This document shows positions 43,738 to 53,303 of a stretch of DNA of 64,000 nt, piece after piece. The notes under the pieces are model-generated. The model was not told the DNA's origin. It saw only the letters and a list, made by a program, of their open reading frames with translations, and did no database searches. The DNA is from Prolixibacteraceae bacterium. GTDB lineage: Bacteria; Bacteroidota; Bacteroidia; Bacteroidales; Prolixibacteraceae. The stretch covers positions 1-64,000 of the forward strand of contig JABGRN010000006.1 of assembly GCA_018648265.1 (NCBI GenBank), read 5' to 3'. A program made the position numbers and the translations under genes. The first letter of the stretch is position 1, and the number at the start of each line of letters is the position of its first letter.

Positions 43738-46700
43738 ATGAAGCGGACAATGACTAAACTTCAATACATATTTAAAACATTCGCACACTATTTTAAAGCC
43801 AATTTATTAGTGGCTTTGGGAGTGGCAATTAGTACCATGGTTTTAACGGGTTCGCTGATTATTGGCGACTCGGTGCGGTACAGTTTGGAGCAAGCTACTT
43901 TTTCCCGACTTGGTGAAACCACGCATTTGGTTTCTGTCGTTGAGCGCTATTTTCGTCAGGAAATGGCAGCCGAAATTGAACTCGATAATCCTGAAATAAA
44001 GGCAACACCGATTTTGTTATTGGAAGGAATTGCAGTTGCCGATGGCGGACAATTGCGAGCGAATAAAGTGCAAATTGTTGGCGTGAATTCTGACTTTACA
44101 GAAGTTGCAAAATCTTCACTTTTTGCTGAACTTCAGGATAATGAAATTGCAATAAGTCAAAATCTGGCAGAACGCTTGCAAATTACGGAAGGCGATAATA
44201 TTTTGGTTCGTATTAAAAAGGCGAGCCTAATTCCTATGAATGCGCCGTTTATTTCTGACGAAGAAACAAGTGTTTCTTTGCGGGCAAGTGTGAAAAAGGT
44301 TGTTCAAAGAGAGGAAATGGGACGGTTTAGCCTGAAAAATTCACAGACGGCACCGTATAATATTTTTGTTTCAATCGGGCGGCTAAATCAGTTAATGGAG
44401 TTTGAAGGAAAAGCGAATCAATTGCTGATTTCTACGGAACTGGAAACCGAAAAAGTTGCACAGTCGGTGAAAAATTGTCTGACTCCTGCCGATGCTGGTT
44501 TGTCACTAAAAAATATTGAATCAACCCATGAAATTGAGGTTTCAACAGAACGGGTTTTTCTGGAAGATAAAGTTTCTGAAACCTTAAAAATGTTACCTGA
44601 TGCAGATTTGATTCTTACCTATTTCGTTAATGGAATAGCTCGAAGCTCGAAGCCCGAAACTCAAAGCCAAAGCATTCCTTATTCTTTCGTTTCCTCCCTT
44701 GAGAATAAATTTTTAGGCGATAATGAAATCATTATAAACCAATGGGCAGCGGATGATTTAAAAGCAAAAATAGGAGATTCAATTCGAATAAAATATTTAG
44801 AAATCGGGCCGCTGCGAAAGTTGATTGAAAAAGAGTCAGCATTCATTTTAAAGGAAATTATTTCGATGGATTCTGAATGGAGCGACCCAAGCAGGGTGCC
44901 TCATTTACCAGGGCTTTCGGATGCCGGGCATTGTCGTGAGTGGGAAGCAGGAGTTCCAATAGACTTAGATGCAATTCGAGATAAAGATGAAGATTACTGG
45001 AATAAATGGCAGGGAACGCCTAAAGCATTTATTTCGCACGATAAAGCATTGGAAATGTGGTCGAACCGGTTTGGAAATTATACCGCCGTTCGTTTTCGGG
45101 TAGATTCATTTAACGAAGATAAATACAATCAGATATTTGCTGAAGAAATTGTTCCCGGCGATCTGGGAATGGCAATTGAACCCATTCGTGAACAAGGAAT
45201 TCATGCTGCTCAAAATGGTACAGATTTTAGCGGATTATTCATCGGATTGAGCTTTTTTATTTTGGTGGCATCCATTGTTTTAACGTCACTTTTATTTCGT
45301 TTAAACCTGGAAACACGTTCTGCTCAAGTGGGGTTGTTAGCAGCGTTGGGATTTCAACAAAATATGGTACGCCGGTTTTATTTGTTTGAAGGACTGGCAA
45401 TTTCTTTGGTGGGTGGAATAATTGGATTGCTTGCTTCTGTTTTTTACACGCAATTGGTTTTCAAAATACTCAATTCTTTGTGGTTCGAGATTGTACGCAC
45501 CAATGTTCTTGAAATTAATATTTTACCTGCAACTTTAATTACTGGATTGCTAATTAGTATTTTGGTTTCGTTAGTAGCAATTTTCACTTCAATTCGACGC
45601 TACCAAAACCAACGGGCAGCCGATTTGCAAAAGCAAACTACTACAAACGGAAAATCGGTCTGGAATAAACTGAAGGATATTGTAATGTACGCTTCAATTG
45701 TAATTTCCGTTGTTATTTTTGTCAAGCAGGTTTTTCTTTCGGAACAATTAAATCCATCGCTTTTCTTTTTAACCGGAGGATTGTTACTCATCGGATTATT
45801 AATGATTTTTGGAAAAATTCTGGTGCGATTGGAACACAGAAAACAAGCAGCTTTTGGGTTTGGAAAATTGGCACAACTAAATCTCACAAGAAATAAAGGG
45901 CGGTCGTTAACGGTAATTATTCTTTTTGCACTTGGAACATTTTTAGTGGTTTCAACCGGTTCAAATAAATTGGATTTAGTTGCCAATTCAAGTGATAAAT
46001 CTAGTGGTACTGGCGGTTTTAACTTTTTTGCAGAAACTACAATCCCCGTTTTATTCAATATTAACGATGCCGACAAACGAGCGGAAGAAGGAATTTATAC
46101 CGATTTTAATGCCGTTCAATTAAGAAAAGTGGAAGGCGACGATGCCAGTTGTTTGAACTTAAACCGAATTGCACAGCCAGCACTTTTAGGAGTTGATGCT
46201 GAACTTTTGCAAGGAAGATTTTCGTTTGCAACACAATTTAAGGAAATTGGCGATGAAGAACCCTGGGAAGTTTTGAATCAGAAATTTGATGATGGAACAA
46301 TTCCTGCAATTGCCGACCAAACGGTTATTCAATGGGGACTGGGAATGAAAGTGGGCGATATTTTAATGTATCAAAATGAATTGGGAGATACACTACGCTT
46401 AAAACTAATTGCGGGAACGACACCTTCTATTTTTCAAGGATTTGTAATTATTTCAAACCAACATTTTCTTGAGAATTATCCTACAAGCAGCGGTTCGAAC
46501 ATCTTTTTAGTAGAAGGAAGTTCCGAAGATACACAACAAATTAGCGACGAATTGCAATCTGTTTTCCGCGATTACGGTTGGGAAATGGAAACAACCGCCA
46601 AACGTTTGGTTGAATTTTATTCGGTAACCAATACATACCTTTCTATATTTCTGGCACTTGGTGCACTTGGTTTAATTCTTGGAACAATTGGATTGGCTGT

Positions 46701-47016
46701 TATTCTGGCTAGAACTATTTTAGAGCGCCGCCGCGAAATCGCAGTTATGCAAGCAGTTGGTTTTTCAACCAATTCCATATTTAATATTCTGATAAAAGAA
46801 TATCTAATATTATTATTCACTGGAGTGCTTATTGGTTTTGTAACGGCTGTTGTTGCAACTATGCCCGCATTTATTTCAACCAATTCCGATGCGTCGTTTA
46901 GTACAGTTGCTTTGGTAGTTGGTGTTATTTTAATAAATGGTATTATTTGGATTGTTGGATTGAGTTGGTTCTCACTTCATAAAAAGGTTTTAGTTGCTGG
47001 GTTGAGAGTGGAGTAA
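43738..47016 (+). CDS. FtsX-like ABC transporter permease, fused long form
   Basis: 1092 residues. One N-terminal helix (about 20-42), a large periplasmic region (45-495) of MacB-core type, a cluster of helices (about 500-745), a second periplasmic region (750-970) and C-terminal FtsX helices (about 975-1090) with the ARTILERRREIAVMQAVGFS motif. It looks like two FtsX/MacB permease halves fused, so one chain could serve as both permeases. The group exports lipoproteins, lipids or antibiotics or drives mechanical release. Substrate unknown; the ATPase is the preceding gene. Confidence 0.88.
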   Translation: MKRTMTKLQYIFKTFAHYFKANLLVALGVAISTMVLTGSLIIGDSVRYSLEQATFSRLGETTHLVSVVERYFRQEMAAEIELDNPEIKATPILLLEGIAVADGGQLRANKVQIVGVNSDFTEVAKSSLFAELQDNEIAISQNLAERLQITEGDNILVRIKKASLIPMNAPFISDEETSVSLRASVKKVVQREEMGRFSLKNSQTAPYNIFVSIGRLNQLMEFEGKANQLLISTELETEKVAQSVKNCLTPADAGLSLKNIESTHEIEVSTERVFLEDKVSETLKMLPDADLILTYFVNGIARSSKPETQSQSIPYSFVSSLENKFLGDNEIIINQWAADDLKAKIGDSIRIKYLEIGPLRKLIEKESAFILKEIISMDSEWSDPSRVPHLPGLSDAGHCREWEAGVPIDLDAIRDKDEDYWNKWQGTPKAFISHDKALEMWSNRFGNYTAVRFRVDSFNEDKYNQIFAEEIVPGDLGMAIEPIREQGIHAAQNGTDFSGLFIGLSFFILVASIVLTSLLFRLNLETRSAQVGLLAALGFQQNMVRRFYLFEGLAISLVGGIIGLLASVFYTQLVFKILNSLWFEIVRTNVLEINILPATLITGLLISILVSLVAIFTSIRRYQNQRAADLQKQTTTNGKSVWNKLKDIVMYASIVISVVIFVKQVFLSEQLNPSLFFLTGGLLLIGLLMIFGKILVRLEHRKQAAFGFGKLAQLNLTRNKGRSLTVIILFALGTFLVVSTGSNKLDLVANSSDKSSGTGGFNFFAETTIPVLFNINDADKRAEEGIYTDFNAVQLRKVEGDDASCLNLNRIAQPALLGVDAELLQGRFSFATQFKEIGDEEPWEVLNQKFDDGTIPAIADQTVIQWGLGMKVGDILMYQNELGDTLRLKLIAGTTPSIFQGFVIISNQHFLENYPTSSGSNIFLVEGSSEDTQQISDELQSVFRDYGWEMETTAKRLVEFYSVTNTYLSIFLALGALGLILGTIGLAVILARTILERRREIAVMQAVGFSTNSIFNILIKEYLILLFTGVLIGFVTAVVATMPAFISTNSDASFSTVALVVGVILINGIIWIVGLSWFSLHKKVLVAGLRVE

Positions 47017-47075
47017 TTGTTAGGTTTTTTTGTTCGAGTTTCTTAATATTGATGAATATTTAAAGATTTCTTGTA

Positions 47076-48062
47076 GTGAAAAACGTAATAAATAGTAATC
47101 AAGAAAGAATTCAGGAATTGGAAACCGAATTGTCTGATTTAAAACTAGAATTTGAGAATCTTAAGTTTCAATGGTTAAAAGAATCAGAGAAACATCAGTT
47201 TTATCAATTAATTGCAGATTTTACTTATGGATGGGAGCTCTGGCTCGAACCTAAAGGTCAAATAAAATACTGCTCACCTTCGTGTTTTGATATTACAGGT
47301 TATAGTGCAAACCAAATTTTGAATTCGCTGAGTATTGCTGAGTTAATTTTGTATAATCCTGACCAAAGAAAATTTGAGGATTTTATTTCACGATCCTTAG
47401 ATCAACTTTTAGTGAATCAATCGTTTGAATTCAGAATACTAACTCGTACAAAACAATTACGCTGGTGCTCAATAAATGTGCGTGGTGTTTATAATAAGCA
47501 AGGTAAATATCTTGGTGTACGTGCAGCTATTCAGGATATTACTCGCTTAAAAAGAGCAATGGGGCATATTAAAGAAATGGAGGCTGGGAAGGAATATGAG
47601 ATCCGAATAAAACAAAGATTGCAAACTGAAATTGATTCAAAAGATAGAGAGCTTGTTTCGTTTCTGTTGCAGCTATCCCAGAAAAATGAAATTATAACTA
47701 AGATTTCAAATCTGCTTGGAAGTAGTAACTCTAATTCTTTGAGACTCACCCAAAAACAATTAAATCAGTTAATTGATGTGGTTAAATCATCGCCATTTGA
47801 GCCTGTTGATTGGAACAGTATTGACGCACAATTAGAGAAAATCCATCCGGGTTTTATTTCCAGACTATCGTCTAGATATCCAACTATTACTGCAAAAGAC
47901 AGAAAACTTTGTGCTTATATTCGATTGGGCCTGACAAGTAAGGAAATTTCGGGATTGCTGAATATTACGCCGAAAAGTGTCGAAATAGCTCGTGTCAGAT
48001 TGCGAAAGAAGCTTAAGTTATCAAGCAAAATACGACTTGCTAATTTCCTAATTCAATTGTAG
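47076..48062 (+). CDS. PAS domain and LuxR-type HTH transcriptional regulator
   Basis: 328 residues, starting at a GTG. An N-terminal coiled coil (5-40, LETELSDLKLEFENLKFQ) leads to a PAS domain (45-155, with YCSPSCFDITGYSANQIL and a PAC-like VRAAIQDITRLKRA). A second coiled coil follows, then a C-terminal LuxR/GerE-like HTH (270-328, TAKDRKLCAYIRLGLTSKEIS). This layout is common in Bacteroidota stand-alone regulators; the PAS ligand is unknown. It follows the permease by 59 bp and may regulate it or the propeller island. Confidence 0.88.
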   Translation: MKNVINSNQERIQELETELSDLKLEFENLKFQWLKESEKHQFYQLIADFTYGWELWLEPKGQIKYCSPSCFDITGYSANQILNSLSIAELILYNPDQRKFEDFISRSLDQLLVNQSFEFRILTRTKQLRWCSINVRGVYNKQGKYLGVRAAIQDITRLKRAMGHIKEMEAGKEYEIRIKQRLQTEIDSKDRELVSFLLQLSQKNEIITKISNLLGSSNSNSLRLTQKQLNQLIDVVKSSPFEPVDWNSIDAQLEKIHPGFISRLSSRYPTITAKDRKLCAYIRLGLTSKEISGLLNITPKSVEIARVRLRKKLKLSSKIRLANFLIQL

Positions 48063-48217
48063 TATTAGGTTTTATGCATTTATGAAGAAATATATGTAAA
48101 GTATTTACCTATTGTAATAGACTATATATAAGTAGTATATTATTGAAGTGATAGGTTGAAACTAAATTTGTTTAGTATATTGTTAGGTTATTGATTTTTT
48201 GAACCAATGCATTTATG

Positions 48218-48225
48218 TATTTTTG
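48218..48225 (+). promoter_or_regulatory. Promoter -7 box for the DUF4954 gene
   Basis: TATTTTTG fits TAnnTTTG; a TTTG at 48198-48201 could be the -33 element. It overlaps the N-terminal codons of the longest frame, which supports the later ATG at 48249. Confidence 0.5.
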
Positions 48226-48248
48226 AATATCAAACAATACCAAAGTAT

Positions 48249-50285
48249 ATGACACAAAACTCCAAATCTCATTATCGTAATTTATTTGACGAAGAAATAG
48301 GACAGTTAGTTCATCAAGGTTGTACATCATCCGATTGGAACCTTGTAAAAGTTTCACCAGAATTTATACCAGACAATATTGAAAACTGTAAGTTTACTGG
48401 TCATATTCGTTTAAGCAGTTTTACTACATCTGTAAAATTGGTGGGTGGAATTACATTTAAAACTGGTATTTATAATGCATGGCTGCACAATTGCGAAGTT
48501 GGGAGAAATGCGCTGATTCATAATGTTCGAAGTTACATTGCCAACTACAGAATTGAAGAAAACGTTGTTATTCATAATATAACTACCCTTGCGGTAGATG
48601 GCAAAACTAGCTTTGGAAATGGTGTTCTGGTTGGTGCAATTAACGAGGGCGGTGGCCGTGAAATACCAATTTATGATTACCTGTCTACTCATGTTGCATA
48701 TATATTGGCTTTATACAGACATCGACCTAAACTAGTTGGTTCTCTTAAGGAAATGGTTTTAGATTATACCGGATTTGTAAAAAGCGATATAGGAATTATT
48801 GGTGCGAATTCAAAAATACTAAATTGTACTACTATACTTAATGTAAAAATGGGTCCGGTAACCATAATCGATGGTGCCAAAAAACTCAAAAACGGAAGTC
48901 TGAATAGCAGTTACGAAGCTCCTGTTGAAATTGGAGAAGGTGTGATAATGGATGATTTTATCGTAAGCTCAGGCTCGAAAATAAAGGATGCTACTTTAGT
49001 TTCTAAATGTTTTATTGGGCAGGGTTGTATTCTCGATAAACATTATTCTGCAGAGAATTCATTGTTTTTTGCAAACTGCCAGGGATTTCATGGAGAAGCT
49101 TGTTCTATATTTGCAGGGCCTTATACAGTTACTCACCATAAATCTACTTTACTTATAGCCGGAATGTTCTCGTTTTTGAATGCAGGCAGTGGTTCAAACC
49201 AAAGTAACCATTTGTATAAACTTGGTCCTATTCATCAAGGAATTATGGAGCGAGGTGCAAAAACTACCAGCGATTCTTATTTGCTTTGGCCATCTAGAAT
49301 TGGTGCTTTTACTTTGGTAATGGGGAGGCACTATAAACATTGCGATACCGCAGATTTTCCTTTTTCGTATTTAATTGAAAGTAAAGATGAGAGTATTTTA
49401 GTGCCAGCGATAAACCTAAAAAGTATTGGTACTATACGCGATACCCAAAAATGGCCAGGAAGAGACAATCGAGCAGATTCAAACCTTCTGGATTTTATAA
49501 ATTTCAATTTGCTTAGTCCTTATACTATTCATAAAATGATGAATGGTAGAAAAAAACTTCTTGCTATTCGCCAAACTTCTGGTAGTGAAGCGGAAAGTTA
49601 TAGTTATGATAAAATGAAAATTGAAAAGCGTGCTTTGGATCGTGGAATTCGATTGTATGAAATGGCTATTTGGAAGTTTTTAGGAAATTCAATCATTACA
49701 CGTCTTCAGAATTCATCTGTAAAAAGTAATAAGGATATTCAAAATGTGCTGCATCCAGATACGTCTTTTGGCTCAGGTTATTGGGTTGATTTATCGGGAA
49801 TGATTTGCCCATTTGAAGCATTGGATCAATTATTAACAAGTATAGAAAAAGGTGAAATTATTTCTTTGGAAGAGGTGAACTCAGGTTTAGCTGTTCTTCA
49901 TAAAAACTATTACAATTACGAATGGACATGGGTAGTTGATGCTTTGAAGGAGTTTTACGGAAAAAGCATTGAAGAGTTTACAAGTGAAGATGTTATTTCG
50001 ATAGTTGAGAAATGGAAAACAAGTGTGTTGGGAATTGACGACTATTTGTACGAAGATGCTAAAAAGGAATTTTCTCTTGTAAAAATGACCGGTTTTGGTG
50101 TTGATGGACAAAATGGTGCACAACAGGAAGATTTTATACAAGTTCGTGGAGAATTTGAAAATAACACTACAGTAAAAGCCATCAAAATTCATAAAGAGAA
50201 AAAAGAAGCTTTAGGGAATGAGGTAATTGCTTTAATGAAAAAGATTGCCAAACCCGAACTTTCAACATTAAGCTCAAAACTTTAA
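48249..50285 (+). CDS. DUF4954 family protein with left-handed beta-helix
   Basis: 678 residues from the ATG at 48249. The first 450 residues contain hexapeptide-like repeats (for example VGRNALIHNVRSYIANYRIEENVVIHNI cut into six-residue turns), indicating the beta-helix seen in acyltransferases and nucleotidyltransferases. The C-terminal 220 residues are alpha-helical. DUF4954 has no established function. It ends 10 bp before glmS, so the two are co-transcribed. Because hexapeptide enzymes of the GlmU type act next to GlmS in UDP-GlcNAc synthesis, an amino-sugar role is tempting but unproven. Confidence 0.8.
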   Translation: MTQNSKSHYRNLFDEEIGQLVHQGCTSSDWNLVKVSPEFIPDNIENCKFTGHIRLSSFTTSVKLVGGITFKTGIYNAWLHNCEVGRNALIHNVRSYIANYRIEENVVIHNITTLAVDGKTSFGNGVLVGAINEGGGREIPIYDYLSTHVAYILALYRHRPKLVGSLKEMVLDYTGFVKSDIGIIGANSKILNCTTILNVKMGPVTIIDGAKKLKNGSLNSSYEAPVEIGEGVIMDDFIVSSGSKIKDATLVSKCFIGQGCILDKHYSAENSLFFANCQGFHGEACSIFAGPYTVTHHKSTLLIAGMFSFLNAGSGSNQSNHLYKLGPIHQGIMERGAKTTSDSYLLWPSRIGAFTLVMGRHYKHCDTADFPFSYLIESKDESILVPAINLKSIGTIRDTQKWPGRDNRADSNLLDFINFNLLSPYTIHKMMNGRKKLLAIRQTSGSEAESYSYDKMKIEKRALDRGIRLYEMAIWKFLGNSIITRLQNSSVKSNKDIQNVLHPDTSFGSGYWVDLSGMICPFEALDQLLTSIEKGEIISLEEVNSGLAVLHKNYYNYEWTWVVDALKEFYGKSIEEFTSEDVISIVEKWKTSVLGIDDYLYEDAKKEFSLVKMTGFGVDGQNGAQQEDFIQVRGEFENNTTVKAIKIHKEKKEALGNEVIALMKKIAKPELSTLSSKL

Positions 50286-50295
50286 TCTGTTAATT

Positions 50296-52134
50296 ATGTG
50301 TGGAATAGTTGGATATATTGGAAAAAAAGAAGCCTTCCCAATTTTAATTAAAGGATTGAAATGGTTGGAATATCGAGGATATGATTCAGCCGGGGTTGCC
50401 TTGCTTAATGGTTCTTTGGAGGTTTATAAGAAAAAGGGGAAAGTGATTGAAATGGAACAATTTGCTTTGTCGAAAAACCACAGCGGTACTATTGGAATTG
50501 GTCATACTCGATGGGCAACGCATGGCGAGCCTAGCGATGAAAATGCACATCCTCAAAACTCGATGAATAATGTTTTTACAGTTGTTCATAACGGAATAAT
50601 TGAAAATTATGCCAAATTAAAAACAGACTTGGTAAAACATTCCTATACTTTTAAAAGCGATACTGATACAGAAGTTTTGGCCAATCTTATTGATTTTTTT
50701 TATCATCAAGACGAGGGAATAAATTCGGAAATGGCGGTTCAGCTAGCTCTTTCTAAAGTGGTTGGTGCTTATGGAATTGCCGTACTTTGCAAAAATGAGA
50801 AGAATAAAATAGTGGTGGCCAGAAAAGGCAGCCCTTTGGTTGTCGGTCTGGGAGATGGCGAATATTTTATTGCCAGTGATGCTGCTCCAATTGCTGAATA
50901 TACAGGTCAGGTAGTATATTTAAACGATGAAGATATTGCAATACTTCAGAGAGATGGTTTTACACTTAAAAATGTAAGTAACAACCCTGTTTCGTTAAAA
51001 ATAAGTAGTATCGATTTGGAAATAGGTGAGCTTGATAAAGGGGATTTCGATTACTTTATGATGAAGGAGATTTACGAGCAACCAAAAACCATTGAAGAAA
51101 CTTTTCGTGGACGGTTAAGAGCTGATCATTCGGAAATAGTTTTAGGAGGATTGTTGAATGTTTTTCCAAAAATAGAAGAGGCTCGACGTATAATAATTAT
51201 AGGCTGTGGAACATCTTGGCATGCGGCACTTATTGGCGAATATATGTTGGAAGAATATGCGCAAGTTCCTGTTGAAGTAGAATATGCTTCCGAATTCAGG
51301 TATCGAAAGCCGGTAATTAATTCGAAAGATGTGGTTATTTTAATAAGTCAAAGTGGAGAAACTGCAGATACTTTAGCAGCTCTTCATTTAGCAAAAGCCA
51401 AAGGAGCAACAGTAATTGGAATTTGTAATGTAGTTGGTTCAACATTGGCTCGTGAAACCGATGCTGGTGTTTATACTCATGCAGGCGTTGAAATTGGTGT
51501 TGCATCAACAAAGGCATTTACAGCGCAGGTTACTGTACTTACTATGATTGCGTTAAAGTTGGCTAATACAAAAGGTACAATCGATATAAAAGAATACCAA
51601 ACATTGGTTAAAGAACTTTCGGAGATTCCTGAAAAGGGAAGAATTATATTACAGAGTAATGATAAAATAAAAGCAATTGCAGAGAAATATCATAAAGCAA
51701 TAAATGCTCTTTATTTAGGAAGGGGATATCTTTTTCCTGTAGCTTTGGAAGGTGCTTTAAAGTTGAAAGAAATTTCTTATATACATGCCGAAGGATATGC
51801 AGCTGGTGAAATGAAACACGGACCAATCGCTTTAGTAGATGATAACTTGCCAGTTGTTGTGGTAGCACCGCAAGACGATTATTATGAGAAAATTGTAAGC
51901 AATATTCAGGAAATTAAAGCAAGAAAAGGAAATGTAATTGCTATCGTTACCGAAGGCGATACCGGGTTAAAAGAATTGGCAAATGATGTAATTGAAATCC
52001 CAAAGTCACATCCGGCTCTGGCAGTATTACTTTCTGTTATACCCTTACAATTATTAGCATATCACATTGCATTATTTAAAGGCTGTAATGTTGATCAACC
52101 AAGGAATTTGGCGAAGAGTGTCACTGTGGAGTAG
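50296..52134 (+). CDS. glmS: Glutamine-fructose-6-phosphate aminotransferase (isomerizing)
   Basis: 612 residues, the normal length. The mature start Cys-Gly-Ile-Val (MCGIVGYIG) is the N-terminal nucleophile of the glutamine amidotransferase domain. Two SIS sugar-phosphate domains follow (about 290-420, with VVILISQSGETADTLAAL; and 460-590), and the conserved DQPRNLAKSVTVE C-terminus is complete. It makes glucosamine-6-phosphate, the first step to UDP-GlcNAc for peptidoglycan and LPS. No glmS ribozyme is evident in the 10-bp gap after the DUF4954 gene. Confidence 0.98.
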   Translation: MCGIVGYIGKKEAFPILIKGLKWLEYRGYDSAGVALLNGSLEVYKKKGKVIEMEQFALSKNHSGTIGIGHTRWATHGEPSDENAHPQNSMNNVFTVVHNGIIENYAKLKTDLVKHSYTFKSDTDTEVLANLIDFFYHQDEGINSEMAVQLALSKVVGAYGIAVLCKNEKNKIVVARKGSPLVVGLGDGEYFIASDAAPIAEYTGQVVYLNDEDIAILQRDGFTLKNVSNNPVSLKISSIDLEIGELDKGDFDYFMMKEIYEQPKTIEETFRGRLRADHSEIVLGGLLNVFPKIEEARRIIIIGCGTSWHAALIGEYMLEEYAQVPVEVEYASEFRYRKPVINSKDVVILISQSGETADTLAALHLAKAKGATVIGICNVVGSTLARETDAGVYTHAGVEIGVASTKAFTAQVTVLTMIALKLANTKGTIDIKEYQTLVKELSEIPEKGRIILQSNDKIKAIAEKYHKAINALYLGRGYLFPVALEGALKLKEISYIHAEGYAAGEMKHGPIALVDDNLPVVVVAPQDDYYEKIVSNIQEIKARKGNVIAIVTEGDTGLKELANDVIEIPKSHPALAVLLSVIPLQLLAYHIALFKGCNVDQPRNLAKSVTVE

Positions 52135-52218
52135 TTTCATTCGAATGTTTATGTTTTTAATTTATCATCAAAAATTATCGTGAAAATTGATTTTATTATT
52201 GGTGCTATGAAAAATCCA

Positions 52219-52226
52219 TATATTTG
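52219..52226 (+). promoter_or_regulatory. fabD promoter -7 box
   Basis: TATATTTG matches TAnnTTTG and lies 23 bp before the fabD ATG; a TTG at 52199-52201 lies close to the expected -33 spacing. Confidence 0.55.
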
Positions 52227-52249
52227 CGCAGAATTTTAAAACAGAAATT

Positions 52250-53137
52250 ATGAAGGCATTTATTTTTCCCGGACAGGGAGCACAATACCCGGGAATGGGA
52301 AAAGATTTGTATGATAATTCAGCAGAAGCAAAAGATTTGTTTGAAAAAGCAAACGATATTTTAGGTTTCGATATCACTAGAATTATGTTCGAAGGTGAAG
52401 TAGAAGACCTGAAACAAACAAAAGTAACACAACCTGCAATTTTTTTGCATTCGGTTTTGTTGGCAAAAACATTAAAAAAGTATTCGCCCGATATGGTTGC
52501 CGGACACTCATTGGGTGAGTTTTCGGCGTTGGTTGCCAACGGAACACTCTCCTTCGAAGATGGTTTAAACCTGGTTTACAAGCGTGCGATGGCCATGCAA
52601 AAGGCCTGCGAGATTGAACCTTCAACAATGGCTGCAATTGTTGGTTTAGACGACGATGTTGTGGAAGATGTGTGTAATTCAATAGACGACGTTGTTGTGC
52701 CCGCAAATTACAATTGTCCCGGACAGTTAGTTATTTCCGGTTCGGTTTCCGGTATTGATAAAGCATGCGAATTATTAACAGAAAAAGGCGCAAAACGTGC
52801 AATTAAATTAGTTGTTGGAGGTGCTTTTCATTCGCCTTTTATGGAACCAGCGAGAGAAGAATTAGAAGCCGCAATAGAATCTACAAAATTTAGTAATCCC
52901 AATTGCCCGATTTACCAAAATGTAAACGGAAAGCCTGTTTCAAACCCAACAATAATTAAGGAAAACTTAATTGCGCAATTAACTGCTCCGGTAAAATGGG
53001 CACAAATTGTTAAGAATATGATTGCCGATGGTGCAACATCATTTACCGAAATAGGTCCCGGTAAAGTATTACAGGGGTTGGTAAAAAAGGTAGATCGTAG
53101 TATGGAAACAAAAGGAATAAATGGTTATCAGTTATAA
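52250..53137 (+). CDS. fabD: Malonyl-CoA:ACP transacylase
   Basis: 295 residues. FPGQGAQYPGMG opens the protein, catalytic Ser87 sits in GHSLGEFSAL and His194 in GAFHSPFM, with the QLVISG and ITEIGPG-like motifs at the expected positions. It loads malonate onto acyl carrier protein for fatty-acid synthesis. It has its own promoter and lies alone, with two palindromes after its stop. It converges on the beta-barrel gene. Confidence 0.97.
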   Translation: MKAFIFPGQGAQYPGMGKDLYDNSAEAKDLFEKANDILGFDITRIMFEGEVEDLKQTKVTQPAIFLHSVLLAKTLKKYSPDMVAGHSLGEFSALVANGTLSFEDGLNLVYKRAMAMQKACEIEPSTMAAIVGLDDDVVEDVCNSIDDVVVPANYNCPGQLVISGSVSGIDKACELLTEKGAKRAIKLVVGGAFHSPFMEPAREELEAAIESTKFSNPNCPIYQNVNGKPVSNPTIIKENLIAQLTAPVKWAQIVKNMIADGATSFTEIGPGKVLQGLVKKVDRSMETKGINGYQL

Positions 53138-53153
53138 TTCTTAGAATTACTAT

Positions 53154-53196
53154 TGGCGAATTCTAATTCGCCATAATTGCGATTTGGAAATCGCAA
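53154..53196. repeat. Pair of REP-like palindromes
   Basis: TGGCGAATT and AATTCGCCA (53154-53173) and TTGCGATTT with AAATCGCAA (53177-53196), both perfect 9-bp hairpins with 2-nt loops, are placed back to back. They resemble, from memory, REP elements mobilised by Y1-type (RAYT) transposases; none is encoded in this window. Confidence 0.6.
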
Positions 53197-53268
53197 CACC
53201 CGTAATTCATTTCAAAATTCCATAACAACTGAGTAAAAACAAAAAACCTAGTTCAGGCCTCAATAACG

Positions 53269-53303
53269 TTGAACTTTGAACTCGAAACTTTGAACTTTTA
53301 AAG
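53269..53303 (+). repeat. Tandem heptad repeat (TTGAACT type)
   Basis: Units TTGAACT, TTGAACT, CGAAACT and TTGAACT, then TTTAAAG, run directly into the stop codon of the minus-strand gene (stop at 53298-53300). No plus-strand gene follows, which shows these repeats are not always gene leaders. Confidence 0.6.

Noticed and set aside
45600..46076. 158-codon minus-strand frame inside the ABC permease
   Set aside because: Antisense shadow of a well-supported permease; composition low in gene-like motifs.
50286..50295. glmS ribozyme/riboswitch
   Set aside because: The gap before glmS is only 10 bp and no ribozyme core is visible.
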